Assembly (NCBI RefSeq): GCF_021390435.2
Contig: NZ_JAJVCN010000001.1
Location: 2,914,001 to 2,978,000 of the forward strand
DNA length: 64,000 nt
From: Kibdelosporangium philippinense
GTDB lineage: Bacteria; Actinomycetota; Actinomycetes; Mycobacteriales; Pseudonocardiaceae
Direction: 5' to 3'
Made by a program: the position numbers and the translations under genes. The notes beneath the pieces are model-generated. The model was given only the letters and a program-made list of their open reading frames with translations, had not been told where the DNA came from and ran no database searches. Below are positions 26,801 through 34,248 of this stretch, in pieces (positions within the stretch are counted from its first letter, which is position 1; every line of letters begins with the position of its first letter).

Positions 26801-27125
26801 TCAGTACACCGGCGCGGTGGTCCCGGTGGGCAAGCTGCTCGGCCTGACCAAACGTGGCTGGGAACGCGGCCAGCCGCAGGACGCGGGAGTGGAATGCTGG
26901 ATCCTGCGTCCGCTGCCATCCGGCGGAGCGATCGCCGTGGGCCTCGAACCTGGCATCGCGGCCGGCGCGGTCAATGAGTACCCGGAGCAGAAACTCGCTG
27001 GTCTCACGTACTCGCCAAGCGGAACGGGTTACGAGTACTGGTCGTCCACGGCGACGAACGTGCCCGACCTTGACCAGGTCACGGTCTCTGAAATCCTGTC
27101 CGAGCTGGCTTCCCTCATTGACTGA
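23868..27125 (+). CDS. DUF4132 (MolR/YehI-like) protein, copy B
   Basis: 1085 residues, a tandem paralogue of copy A. The two align along their whole length; the N-terminal two thirds are clearly diverged, whereas residues corresponding to about 26020-26530 are nearly identical to copy A at DNA level. It keeps the same C-terminal DUF4132 blocks (VRLAHPVLLDAETLAAWGE; LTKRGWERG). The separation of 7 bases from copy A and 10 bases from the MoxR gene indicates one transcript. Function unknown. Confidence 0.85.
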   Translation: MDENTFEMPAAWRRHTYPRRDRGTPAFQPDNQEIAKGAALLESLRTGLDEVFDEPRSDKTLADAGRAYLAGEPMAIGAAVVRMTASATRMENVTPLVHHWIAEHGVVFAAEAALSCPKVQVSVDYFSMGAKSNRGSAAVWVEPQSTTYSRRNHREVTVGTKLLRRALAAASEAEYAAAEAKLDSLGGFTSANVIRAYLMPTRSDWVSEALQETVDLELWWLLAYSVSTPEDLAILPRTHAIGYHADLVYTVLDAVGTAIVPRLAEELDGYNDIDMRKRSLAILAAIPTDEAFTAMLDRLAQDKVQSALVTAMRAFPQRAARLLAARANDDIRIRGLLEQHLRANPDLELPEKVRAIADTLDLRAESVPVAPADLLPPLLVDPPWKRPTKQVKQVVVTGLDAPEPVISWAPGEREQWAAVRGYWDSWCDDDWPKNLEVYRQGKQSNSRTYNPSTFFARGPEEMIRPLLAGWSPPSYSVDEWGKVIVAKYGLDALPAMMRIAPTGTLSSIELLLPYASIEVAEVMADRFCNRKSVRRVAMDWLIRHGVTAARMLIPAALGAAGDARKNAEAALRFIATQGHDLVAAASEFGTQAQDGIRTLVEVDLIEVLPAKLPKLGAWADPKMMPQVRMRDGQHALPPDAVGHLLMTMALSKPGDVYAGLPIVRDMCDPSALSSFAWSVFELWLQADSPSKDSWALHALGWFGDDDTVRTLSPLIRRWPGESQHQRAVTGLDVLAEIGSEVALAHLNGIAEKVKFKALKARAREKVAAIAAQLGLSRDQLADRLVPRLGLDEATSLTIDYGTRTFTVGFDEQLKPYVVDADGKRRKDLPKPGAKDDQELSKAEYKRYAALKKDVRTVASDQIHRLETALVNQRTWTATEFHDLLAGHPLLWHIVRRLVWMTDAGHSFRLAEDRTLANAEDDIFLLPGDAEVRLAHPVLLDAETLAAWGEVFADYEILQPFPQLGRPVANVDSLPAALAQYTGAVVPVGKLLGLTKRGWERGQPQDAGVECWILRPLPSGGAIAVGLEPGIAAGAVNEYPEQKLAGLTYSPSGTGYEYWSSTATNVPDLDQVTVSEILSELASLID

Positions 27126-27135
27126 GAGCATTTCG

Positions 27136-28206
27136 TTGAGCGACAACAACTCCCTTCAGCGGCCGCCCGCGGAGGTCCGGTACGCCGATGAGCTGGCCAG
27201 GCTGCGCGCGGATGACAACGGCCCGCGCCCACCGGGCTGGGCGATGAGCCTGCAGGCGGCCCGCCGGTTCATCATCGGCGACAAGGACATCAGCCGCAAG
27301 TTCGTCGGCGATCCATCCCTTGTGGACAGAGCATTGGTCACGCTGGCGACGAGCCGGGGCCTGATGCTCGTCGGCGAGCCCGGCACGGCCAAATCCTTGC
27401 TGTCGGAGCTCATCGCGGCCGCCGTCAGCGGCGAATCCACGCTGACGATCCAGGGCGGCGCGGCCACAACCGAGGGCCAGATCAAGTACTCGTGGAACTA
27501 CGCGTTGCTCGTGTCGGAAGGCCCATCGACCCGCTCGCTGGTGCCCGCGCCGATGTTGCGGGGCATGGCCGAGGGCAAAATCGTCCGGTTCGAGGAGATC
27601 ACCCGGTGTCCCCTCGAAGTCCAGGACTCGATGCTTTCTCTGCTGTCCGAACGGGTTCTGGCGATTCCGGAGCTGACCGGGCCGGACAGCATGGTGTTCG
27701 CAACGGCCGGGTTCAACGTGATCGCCACCGCCAACACGCGTGACCGTGGCGTGAACGAGATGAGCGCCGCGCTCAAGAGACGGTTCAATTTCGAGACGGT
27801 GTTCCCGATCCCGGACTTCCAAACCGAACTGAGCCTGGTCGAGCAGGAAGCGAGCAAACTGCTGGCCCATTCCGGTGTCGAGCTGCCGCCACGCCGTGAC
27901 GTCCTGGAAGTCTTGGTCCAGACGTTCCGCGACCTGCGGGACGGCAACGACAGCGGCAGGATGTCCACGGTCATGAGCACCGCCGAGGCAGTGTCGGTCG
28001 CGCACGCGGTTGGGTTACGTGGCTGGTTTCTGCGCGGCGAGGAGGGCAATCCGGCGGACGTGGTCGAGTGCCTCGCGGGCACAGCGGCGAAGGACAACGC
28101 CGAAGACCTGGCCCGGTTGCGTCGTTACCTCGAGCAACACGCCGCCCGCCGAAAAGGCGAGCAATGGCAGGCGCTGCACCAGGCCCGGCACCTGCTGCCA
28201 GGATGA
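27136..28206 (+). CDS. MoxR-type AAA+ ATPase (YehL-like)
   Basis: 356 residues from TTG at 27136. Walker A is GEPGTAKS (80-87), Walker B region VRFEEITRCP (~150-159), sensor 1 in VIATANTRDRGVNEMS, and an arginine-finger area LKRRFNFE, all as in MoxR ATPases, which act as chaperones with VWA-domain partners. A VWA gene is present downstream in the same operon. The next start ATG at 28203 overlaps this stop (ATGA). An ATG at 27244 is a less likely start, since it would remove conserved N-terminal sequence. Confidence 0.92.
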   Translation: MSDNNSLQRPPAEVRYADELARLRADDNGPRPPGWAMSLQAARRFIIGDKDISRKFVGDPSLVDRALVTLATSRGLMLVGEPGTAKSLLSELIAAAVSGESTLTIQGGAATTEGQIKYSWNYALLVSEGPSTRSLVPAPMLRGMAEGKIVRFEEITRCPLEVQDSMLSLLSERVLAIPELTGPDSMVFATAGFNVIATANTRDRGVNEMSAALKRRFNFETVFPIPDFQTELSLVEQEASKLLAHSGVELPPRRDVLEVLVQTFRDLRDGNDSGRMSTVMSTAEAVSVAHAVGLRGWFLRGEEGNPADVVECLAGTAAKDNAEDLARLRRYLEQHAARRKGEQWQALHQARHLLPG

Positions 28207-30113
28207 ACACGACGTTCATCGGCGTCCGCCACCACAGTCCCGCGTGCGCACGGCTGGTCGCCGAGACCATCGAGCGGCTGAACCCCGCCTACGTGCTGAT
28301 CGAGGGACCGGCGGACGTCAACGACCGGCTGGACGAGCTCCTGCTCGGCCACGAGCTGCCGATCGCGATCTTCAGCTACGACGACGGCCACGCGTCCTGG
28401 ACGCCGTTCTGCGACTACTCCCCGGAATGGGTGGCGTTGACGGTCGGCCGCGCGTGCGGTGCGGACGTCCGGTTCATCGACCTGCCCGCGTGGCACCCGG
28501 CGTTCGCGTGGCGCAGCAACCGCTACGCCGACGCCGAGCTGCGTTATGCCGAGGTGACCGAACGGCTGTGTCGTGAGTTCGCCGCCGACAACGTGGATAC
28601 GTTGTGGGACCAGATGTTCGAGGCGGACCCGGACGACATCGCGGAGCGGCTCGCCCAGTACTTCGACCTTGTGCGCGGTGCAGCGTCGGCGGACGAAGGC
28701 GACGCGGAACGCGAAGAGTACATGGCCCGCTGGATCCGCGCGGCCGCGCACGACGCGGGCGACCGCCCGGTCGTCGTGGTCACCGGCGGTTTCCACACGC
28801 CCGCGCTGAAGTCGTTGACTACGTCTGGAGGAGTGGATTGGCCGGAGGTTCCACGGTCTTCCGGGATGAGCTATCTGGTGCCGTACTCACACCAGCGGCT
28901 GGACGCGTTCACTGGCTACCAGTCAGGGATGCCGTCGCCCGAGTACTACCACAGGGTCTGGACGGATGGCCTGGCCAAAGCGGCTGACGGGCTCGTGGAG
29001 TCCGTTGTGGAACGTTTGCGAGGCCTCAAGCAGCCGGTGTCCACTGCGGACTTGATCGCAGCGCGAACCCTGGCGACCGGGCTCGCGAGGCTGCGTGGCC
29101 ACGTGTATCCGGCCCGCACAGACGTCCTCGACGGTTTGGTCAGCGCGCTCGTGGCGGAAGATTTGTCACAGCCGCCGCCGTGGACGCGCCGCGGGCCGCT
29201 CCTGCCTGGCGCACATCCCGCGTTGGTGCAGATGGTAGCGGCGCTGAGCGGCGAACGGGTCGGCACACTGCACCCGGAGACGCCTGCGCCGCCGCTGGTC
29301 ACGGCGGTGCTTGAGGAGTTGCGGACGTTAGAACTCGATGGCAAGGGCGAGGTCAGGCTCGCGCTCACGGATCCGGATGGGATGGTCCGCAGCCGCGTAT
29401 TGCACCGCCTGCGTGTGCTCCAAGTTCCGGGGTTTCGACGGCTAGCAGGTCCCTTGTCGGGCGCGGACCCAGTGCTGGACGAGCGCTGGCGATTGACTCC
29501 ATGCGAAGAACGAGTGGGGGCATTGATCGAGGCCGCGCAGTACGGCGGCACGCTCGCCGAAGCAGCCGGTGGCGCGCTGGAGCGCCGGATCCCGAAGGCG
29601 TCGATAGCCGATCTGACCGGGATCCTGTTCGACGCGGCGCTATGCGGGATCACCACGTTGTCCGGTGACGTGATCAGCACCCTGGCCAAGCGGGTGCAGG
29701 ACGCGAGCGAAGTGGAAGTCTTGGGCGTTGTGCTCGCGGGTGTCCTTGGCTTGTGGCGGCACGACAGGCTGTTCGGCACGGCCCAGGATCCAGTGCTGGG
29801 CGCGGTGATCGACGCGTCCACGGCCAGGATCCTGTGGCTCGTCGAGGGGCTGCACAGTGGCCCGGCGCCCGCTGACGATGGGCGGTTGAGGGCCCTGATC
29901 GCGACACGGGACGCGGTCGTGCACGCGCAGTCTGTCCTGTCGATGCAGCGCACCGATGTCCAGGGCGTCGCGCGTCGGATCGCCAGCGACGCCGCGGCCC
30001 CGCCAGATCTAAGAGGGCATCTGATCTTAGTTAGGCAAGAATGTCTGCTTTGGGTGGATCGTTTCGCCAGGTTTGGGTGGATTCCCCGGTCAGGGTGCGG
30101 CTCATTATGTTAG
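28203..30113 (+). pseudogene. DUF5682 (YehM-like) gene, 5' part, interrupted by IS5-family element
   Basis: The genuine coding part runs from the ATG at 28203 to base 30012 (603 codons); the frame then continues into the IS for about 33 codons. The protein starts NTTFIGVRHHSPACARLV and contains EGPADVNDRLDELLLGHELPIAIF, hallmarks of the DUF5682/YehM family (resembling Fe-chelatase/TraB-like folds only loosely). The remaining 3' part is at 30953-31362. Removing the IS plus one TAA repeat joins them in frame as DLRGAALGLGW, giving about 739 residues, close to the E. coli homologue. Confidence 0.85.
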
Positions 30114-30952
30114 TCATCGCCCAGTGGACCATCGTGCGCGACCGCTGGGGCAGGGCTTCGTAGTCGCGCGCGAGTCGGCGGTGTTGCATCAGCCAGCCCA
30201 GACTGCGCTCCACTACCCACCGCCGGGGCAACACGTGGAATCCCTTGGCAGAAGGGCGTTTGACGACCTCAACCCGGATACCCCGCTGGGCTCCATGACG
30301 GATGACTGTGTTGTTGTAGCCGCCGTCCACCCATGCCGCCGACACGGTCGGATGCGCAGCGGCGAGATGATCGAGAACCTGTTGCCCGCCAGCGGAATCC
30401 TGCACCGACGCCGCGGTCACGATTACCGCCAGCAGCAGGCCGAGCACATCGGTGGCGATGTGCCGTTTGCGGCCCTTGATCTTCTTGCCCGCGTCGATAC
30501 CCTGACTGGATTCGCTGACATTGCAGGAGGTTTTCACGCTCTGCGAGTCGATGATCGCCGCCGTCGGGGCAGCAGCGCGGCCTTTCGCGACGCGGACTTG
30601 GTCACGCAACAGGTCATGCAGCGTTTCCGTTGTGCCATCGGCTTCCCACTTGGCGTAGTAGTCATAAACCGTCTTGCAGGGCGGGAAGTCGTGCGGCAGA
30701 TACTCCCAGGCGATCCCGGTCCGGCACACGTACAGGATCGCGTTCACGATCTCCCGCAAGTCATGCACGCGCATCACGGTTCCCGGCCCACGCCGGGCAG
30801 CACGCCACGCCGTCAGCGTTGGCTCGATCAACGCCCAGCGAGCATCGGACAAGTCGCTGCGGTACGCACGCCGGGACCCCACAAGTTGATCAAGGTATCA
30901 GCCGTCACCCGACACAGACATATCGCCCCAACCAAGATCAGATGCCCTCTAA
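30010..30952 (-). mobile_element. IS5 family insertion sequence with TAA target duplication
   Basis: The element spans 30013-30949 (937 bp) and is flanked by TAA at 30010-30012 and 30950-30952. Terminal inverted repeats start GAGGGCATCTGATCTT and match over about 20 bases with one mismatch. A 3-bp TNA duplication is as reported for the IS1031-type group of IS5. One transposase gene on the minus strand. Its insertion splits the DUF5682 gene. Confidence 0.88.
30031..30882 (-). CDS. IS5 family transposase
   Basis: 283 residues. The N-terminal DUF4096-type domain (YRSDLSDARWALIEP; GIAWEYLPHDFPPCKTVYDY) is followed by a DDE domain with IIDSQSVKT (first Asp), VDGGYNN (second Asp) and RRWVVERSLGWLMQHRRLARDYE (Glu). 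The frame is uninterrupted, so the element may be active. Confidence 0.93.
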   Translation of the reverse strand: MGSRRAYRSDLSDARWALIEPTLTAWRAARRGPGTVMRVHDLREIVNAILYVCRTGIAWEYLPHDFPPCKTVYDYYAKWEADGTTETLHDLLRDQVRVAKGRAAAPTAAIIDSQSVKTSCNVSESSQGIDAGKKIKGRKRHIATDVLGLLLAVIVTAASVQDSAGGQQVLDHLAAAHPTVSAAWVDGGYNNTVIRHGAQRGIRVEVVKRPSAKGFHVLPRRWVVERSLGWLMQHRRLARDYEALPQRSRTMVHWAMTNIMSRTLTGESTQTWRNDPPKADILA

Positions 30953-31362
30953 GAGGTGCGGCGCTCGGACTTGGCTGGGCGCTGGGTGAACTGCCCGACG
31001 TCGAGCGAGCCCTGCGGGGGATGGCCGCGCCGAACACGCTGGGGGACTGGCTGGCTGGGCTGTTCGCGCTGGCCCGTGAAGACGTCCTGCGCAGTGACCA
31101 CGTCGTCGGCGTGTTGGACGAGTTGGTGCACGCGATGACCGAGTTCGACTTCCTGGTCGCCCTGCCCGCGTTGCGCCTGGCGTTCGCCTACTTCCCGCCC
31201 CTGGAACGAGAAGCCATCGCCGAACGTGTCCTCGCGCATCGTGGCAAGTCAGGCTCAGCGCGCTCGTTGCTGCGCCTGGACGTGGACCCGCTCGTGGTCG
31301 CCGAAGCGATGGCGCTCGACCAGCGCGTGGACGATCTATTGGTGCGAGAAGGACTGTCATGA
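30953..31362 (+). pseudogene. DUF5682 (YehM-like) gene, 3' part
   Basis: About 136 codons of the DUF5682 gene after the IS insertion (GAALGLGWALGELPDVERAL ... VDDLLVREGLS). There is no start codon of its own next to the IS edge in this frame, so it is unlikely to be translated well by itself. Its stop overlaps the VWA start (ATGA at 31359-31362), the original coupled junction. Confidence 0.85.
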
Positions 31363-32462
31363 CCGACATGGAACGCTGGCGGCTGATTCTGGGAGAGCCC
31401 GCAGGTGCATGTACCGGCGGGCTGGGTGACAAGGCCGCCCGGCAAGACGCCGCATTGGACTGGTTGTACGGACGCGACGGTGACCTGGCTGAGCGGGATG
31501 TGCGAACCGGCGGCACCGGCGACTCCGTCATGCGGACCGTCGACTGGCTTGACGAGGTCCACCAGCTCTTCCCGCGAGAGACGATCGAGCGGCTGGAGCG
31601 CGACGCCGTCGAGAAGTACGAGATCGTCGACGTCGTCACCGATCCCGCTGTGCTGCAACGAGTCGAGCCCAACCAGGCGCTGCTGCGGGCGGTCCTGCGG
31701 ACGAAGCACCTGATGAATCCAACCGTGCTCGCGATGGCCCGGCGGATCGTGGAAGCTGTTGTGCGACAACTGATGGAGAAGCTGGCGACAGAGATCCGCC
31801 AGTCGTTCTCCGGTGCCAGGTCCCGGCGCCCGTCGATCCACAAGAACTCACGTAACTTCGACTTCAAGGCCACGATCCGGGCGAACCTGGCGCATTACCG
31901 GCCAGACGAGCAGCGGATCGCGATCGAGAAGCCCAAGTTCGTCTCCCGTACCCGCCGCCACGTCGAACAATGGCAGGTGGTCCTGCTCGTGGACCAGTCG
32001 GGTTCGATGGCGAACTCGGTGATCCACTCGGCGGTCACGGCCTCGTGCCTGTGGAGCCTGCCAGGGCTGCGGACACACCTGGTCGCGTTCGACACCAACG
32101 TCGTGGACCTGACGTCTGACGTGACGGACCCGGTCGAGCTTTTGATGAAGGTGCAGCTCGGCGGCGGCACGGACATCGCACGCGCGGTGAAGTACGGCGC
32201 GAGCCTGGTCGACAACCCGCGCCGCGCGATCGTTGCCGTGATCACCGACTTCTACGAGGGCGGCGACCCAGAGAGCCTGGTGCGCACGGTCCGAAGGCTC
32301 GTCGAGCAAGGAACGCACGTCTTGGGGCTCGCGGCGCTTGATGAGGAGGCGGCACCGGACTATGACCGCGCGCTTGCGCAGCGCCTGACAAACGTGGGCG
32401 CCCATGTAGGCGCGATGACGCCGGGTCAATTGGCCGAGTTCGTCGCGGAGAAGCTGGCATGA
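31359..32462 (+). CDS. VWA domain protein (YehP-like)
   Basis: 367 residues. The C-terminal half is a von Willebrand factor A domain with a complete MIDAS: DQSGS at 212-216, the threonine of GGGTDIARAV, and the aspartate of AVITDFYEGG. The N-terminal ~200 residues are helical and family-specific. VWA proteins of this kind work with MoxR ATPases, and one is encoded in this operon. The stop overlaps the original SWIM-gene start, ATG at 32459 (ATGA). Confidence 0.93.
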   Translation: MTDMERWRLILGEPAGACTGGLGDKAARQDAALDWLYGRDGDLAERDVRTGGTGDSVMRTVDWLDEVHQLFPRETIERLERDAVEKYEIVDVVTDPAVLQRVEPNQALLRAVLRTKHLMNPTVLAMARRIVEAVVRQLMEKLATEIRQSFSGARSRRPSIHKNSRNFDFKATIRANLAHYRPDEQRIAIEKPKFVSRTRRHVEQWQVVLLVDQSGSMANSVIHSAVTASCLWSLPGLRTHLVAFDTNVVDLTSDVTDPVELLMKVQLGGGTDIARAVKYGASLVDNPRRAIVAVITDFYEGGDPESLVRTVRRLVEQGTHVLGLAALDEEAAPDYDRALAQRLTNVGAHVGAMTPGQLAEFVAEKLA

Positions 32463-32486
32463 CTAGGAGGCCGCTGAATAATCGGC

Positions 32487-34121
32487 GTGTCGCCCCAGGA
32501 TGTGGGTTTGAGCTGGGAGAATCGTTTCATGCAGGGTGTGGAGCGTGGTGATCGGGAGCTGCTGGACGCGGAGGCGCTGGTCGGTCATCTGGTCCCGGCG
32601 GGGAGCATGTTCGCGTTCCTGGCCGGGCATCGCCGGAATCTGTTCCCCGATGGAGAGTTCGAGGATCTGTTCCCCTCGGGCAAGGGACGGCCCTCGATCC
32701 CGGCGTCGGTGATGGCCTCCATCCTGGTGTTGCAGACCCTGCATGATCTCTCGGATCGGGAGACCGCTGAGGCGGCCCGGTGTGACCTGCGGTGGAAGGT
32801 CGCGACCGGGATGGCATTGGACGACAAGGGATTCGACCCCTCGACGCTGGTGTACTGGCGCAAACGACTGGCCACCTCGGGGCGGCCGCATCGGATCAAC
32901 GACGCGGTGCGCACGGTCGTCGAGGAGACCGGGATCCTGCGTGGCCGCCGCAAGCGGGCGGTGGATTCCACGATCCTGGCCGACGCGGTCGCCACCCAGG
33001 ACACCATCACCCAGCTGATCTCGGCGATCCGGCGGGTGGATCGGCAGGTGCCCGGCGCGGCGGAGCAGATCGCGAAGGTGTGTACCGGCCATGACTACAG
33101 TCGGCCGGACAAGCCGAGGATCGACTGGGACGACCCGGCCGCCAGGGACGCGCTGGTCTCCGCGCTGGTCAACGATGCGAACGCGCTGGTGGCGGCGCTG
33201 GCCGATACCGAACTGGAAGGCGACGCGGAGTTCGCGTTGGCGTTGCTGGCGTTGGTCGCCGGTCAGGATGCCGAGCCCGCCGAGGGCAGTGACGGCACTG
33301 ATGGGCGGTGGCGGATCGCCCGCAAGGTCGCCCCGGACCGGGTGGTGTCCACAGTGGATCCGGATGCGCGGCATACCCGCAAGTCCCCGGAGAACCGGCG
33401 GGACGGGTATCGGGCGCACGTGGCGGCCGAGCCCGAGACCGGGATCGTCACCGACGAGAAGGTGACCACGGCCGCCGGCACGGAGAACTCCGACCCCGCT
33501 GTGGCCGAGGAGTTCCTCGACGCCGAGGACGGCAAGCGCGCGTGGTACGGCGATTCCGCCTATGGCACAGGGGATCTACGCGGTGGGATCGACGATGCCG
33601 GGCATGAGGCGGTGATCAAGCCCAAGCCGCTGCGGGCTCCGGTCGAGGGCGGATTCACCGTGGACGACTTCACCGTGGACGACTTCACCGTGGACGACTT
33701 CACCGTGGACGAGCAAGCGGGCACGGTCACCTGCCCCAACGACATCACCCGCCCGATCAGCCGGACCCGGGTCGCCACCTTTGGCGCTCTCTGTCGTGCC
33801 TGCTCACTGCGTGCACAGTGCACCACGTCCAAGACCGGCCGTAAAATCGTTCTGCACCCACGAGATGACCTGCTGCGCCAAGCCCGACGCGACTGGGCGG
33901 ACAAGCCCGAACTGCGCGAGAGCTACAGGACGTTCCGCCCCAACGTGGAACGGGTCATCTCCCAGATCGCCAGCCGCGGTGGCCGACGTCTCAAACTCCG
34001 ATATCTAGGCACCGGCAAGAACAACGCCTGGCTCAAACGCCGCACCGCAGCCTTGAACCTCCGCAACCTCATCGGTCGCGGCCTGACCCATACGGCGGGC
34101 GCTTGGACCCTGGCTACCTGA
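32487..34121 (+). CDS. IS1182 family transposase
   Basis: 544 residues. The N-terminal DUF772-type domain (FAFLAGHRRNLFPDG; SVMASILVLQTLHDLSDRE) is followed by a DDE catalytic domain (RAVDSTILADAVATQD; AWYGDSAYGTGD) and a C-terminal Cys-containing DDE_Tnp_1_6 region (FGALCRACSLRAQCTTS; AERVISQI-like). A tandem run of FTVDD (four copies) is inserted before the zinc region. GTG at 32487 is the longest start; ATG at 32529 is also possible. Frame intact. Confidence 0.92.
   Translation: MSPQDVGLSWENRFMQGVERGDRELLDAEALVGHLVPAGSMFAFLAGHRRNLFPDGEFEDLFPSGKGRPSIPASVMASILVLQTLHDLSDRETAEAARCDLRWKVATGMALDDKGFDPSTLVYWRKRLATSGRPHRINDAVRTVVEETGILRGRRKRAVDSTILADAVATQDTITQLISAIRRVDRQVPGAAEQIAKVCTGHDYSRPDKPRIDWDDPAARDALVSALVNDANALVAALADTELEGDAEFALALLALVAGQDAEPAEGSDGTDGRWRIARKVAPDRVVSTVDPDARHTRKSPENRRDGYRAHVAAEPETGIVTDEKVTTAAGTENSDPAVAEEFLDAEDGKRAWYGDSAYGTGDLRGGIDDAGHEAVIKPKPLRAPVEGGFTVDDFTVDDFTVDDFTVDEQAGTVTCPNDITRPISRTRVATFGALCRACSLRAQCTTSKTGRKIVLHPRDDLLRQARRDWADKPELRESYRTFRPNVERVISQIASRGGRRLKLRYLGTGKNNAWLKRRTAALNLRNLIGRGLTHTAGAWTLAT
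33654..33713 (+). repeat. 15-bp tandem repeat inside the IS1182 transposase
   Basis: Four direct copies of the 15-base unit TTCACCGTGGACGAC (last base differs in the fourth copy), adding FTVDD repeats to the transposase without changing frame. Likely arose by slippage. Confidence 0.85.
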
Positions 34122-34248
34122 GGGAAACCACGGCCCAACCCCCAGTCTTGGGGATTGTGAACCTCGTCGAGCAACCGCCCTGGGCTCCCTGAACGCCCAG
34201 CATCGCCCATGAATCAGCAAGGCCCAGGTCCTCGCCTGCCATCACTCG

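Noticed and set aside
30073..30950. A plus-strand open frame running from within the IS5 element into the DUF5682 3' part as a new fusion gene
   Set aside because: The IS portion is antisense to the transposase, with no ribosome binding site and shadow-like composition; the fusion is probably not translated.
33654..33713. Frameshift in the IS1182 transposase caused by the tandem repeat
   Set aside because: The unit is 15 bases, so frame is kept; flanking domains are in the same frame.
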